A stretch of 6,996 bases of DNA from Candidatus Methanophagales archaeon (GTDB lineage: Archaea; Halobacteriota; Syntropharchaeia; Alkanophagales; Methanospirareceae). The DNA lies in assembly GCA_030617585.1 (NCBI GenBank), contig JAUWVD010000055.1, positions 1-6,996 on the forward strand, given 5' to 3'. Below, piece by piece: positions 6,550 to 6,996 of the stretch. Within the stretch, counting starts at the first letter, position 1. Each line of letters begins with the position of its first letter. The position numbers and the translations under genes were made by a program. Below the pieces are notes generated by a model, which saw only the letters and a program-made list of their open reading frames with translations, was not told the DNA's origin and made no database searches.

Positions 6550-6566
6550 CCTAAATTTAATTTAGG
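6550..6566. repeat. 17-bp palindrome CCTAAATTTAATTTAGG
   Basis: Perfect 7-base arms around TTA, directly abutting the left end of the 10-bp-period inverted repeat and about 18 bases upstream of the CPKC gene start. It is AT-rich and includes a TATA-like core on the minus strand, but the spacing would place transcription at or inside the start codon, so it is more likely a protein-binding site, an RNA fold or an element boundary. Confidence 0.4.
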
Positions 6567-6632
6567 ACGCAGATTTACACGGATTTACACAGATTCGATT
6601 TTATCTGCGTTAATCTGTGTTAATCTGTGTCA
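6566..6632. repeat. Long imperfect inverted repeat made of 10-bp units
   Basis: The left arm (6566-6594) and right arm (6603-6631) pair at 24 of 29 positions around an 8-base loop. Each arm is three 10-bp units: ACGCAGATTT, ACACGGATTT, ACACAGATTC on the left, and ATCTGCGTTA, ATCTGTGTTA, ATCTGTGTCA on the right. Several mismatches become G-U pairs in RNA. The units recall a dispersed intergenic repeat (variants of ATCTGCGTTAATCTGTGT) that I have seen in many unrelated bacterial and archaeal genomes. It fills the gap between RNase HI and the CPKC gene. Confidence 0.75.
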
Positions 6633-6996
6633 ATAATTAATTTTAGTTTCCGCACGATGATAACCATCCTCCTTATGCCTCAATGCTTTTGATGCCAATT
6701 CATCGGCAACGGAATTCTTATTTCTTGGTATCCAGTTAAGGGCATACGAATCAAATTTAGATAATTCCTTTATAACCTGAGCATGGAGCCTTTTTAAATG
6801 CGCCTTGTTTATCTTCCATGCGCCTTTTACTTGATTGATTACTAATTTACTATCGCCTTCGATTATGATGTGCTTCCAACCTAATTCTAATGCTTTTGTA
6901 AGCCCGGTTAGTAGCGCCGTATACTCGGCGATATTGTTTGTACCCATATCAGGCAATTTTTGCGAGATTTTTGCGATTCTTATCTTATCTTCTATT
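6630..6996 (-). CDS. rnhA: Ribonuclease HI, 3' part (5' end beyond the window)
   Basis: The frame is open to the window edge: 121 residues are visible, starting with IEDKIRIAKISQKLPDMGTN; no in-window methionine is a credible start because the family's first strand and its catalytic aspartate are missing. Three of the four catalytic acids of RNase HI are seen: Glu24 in NNIAEY, Asp48 in IEGDSKLV and Asp98 in NSVADELA (numbered from the first full codon at the edge). The enzyme cuts the RNA strand of RNA-DNA hybrids (R-loops, primers) using two metal ions. The basic handle loop of the E. coli enzyme is absent, as in archaeal and reverse-transcriptase-like RNase HI proteins. The tail HRAETKINY ends at a TGA lying inside the inverted repeat. 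A plant/viral-like RNase H-fold protein of other function is unlikely given the intact motifs. Confidence 0.9.
   Translation of the reverse strand, partial: IEDKIRIAKISQKLPDMGTNNIAEYTALLTGLTKALELGWKHIIIEGDSKLVINQVKGAWKINKAHLKRLHAQVIKELSKFDSYALNWIPRNKNSVADELASKALRHKEDGYHRAETKINY

Noticed and set aside
6566..6632. CRISPR-like array
   Set aside because: The repeated units are only 10 bp, contiguous and without spacers, and the two halves are inverted; no cas gene is present.

Overview
The window looks archaeal. The evidence is an NMD3 homologue (a family restricted to archaea and eukaryotes), an archaeal-type degenerate SelB/EF-Tu-like protein, an archaeal/MmpL-type RND transporter, a PPC/DUF296 protein, and TATA-like boxes at plausible distances from several starts. 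Base composition is moderate to AT-rich, with AT-rich spacers. A methanogen- or ANME-related euryarchaeon is my best guess, but nothing here fixes the lineage.

Layout. Positions 2-1036 (minus) hold a complete SelB/EF-Tu-like protein whose G motifs are eroded. Its 5' spacer (1037-1265) carries a TATA-like promoter and two blocks of degenerate 7-bp tandem repeats, the second enclosed by a 16-bp imperfect inverted repeat. Positions 1266-2138 (minus) encode a six-helix membrane protein. It is divergent from a large RND/MMPL-family transporter at 2351-4570 (plus). The transporter converges on a minus-strand block made of a 55-codon gene (4699-4866, with its own promoter), NMD3 (4961-5803), a PPC/DUF296 protein (5812-6255), a small one-knuckle CPKC protein (6263-6532) and the 3' part of an RNase HI gene (6630-6996, running off the window).

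The last four genes could form one transcript read leftward: RNase HI, the CPKC protein, PPC and NMD3, with spacers of 97, 7 and 8 bases. The 97-base spacer is almost filled by a long imperfect inverted repeat built of 10-bp units. It resembles a dispersed intergenic element that I recall from many unrelated genomes, and the RNase HI stop codon lies inside it. NMD3 acts in large-subunit ribosome maturation, so the block has an RNA/ribosome flavour, but a joint function of all four genes is only inference.

The points most worth a second look are the 10-bp-period inverted repeat, the heptad-repeat spacer, the apparent internal deletion in the CPKC protein, the G-motif losses in the SelB-like protein, and the short gene beside NMD3. 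I saw no CRISPR array, tRNA, rRNA, transposase or clear defence system, and no convincing new multi-gene system.
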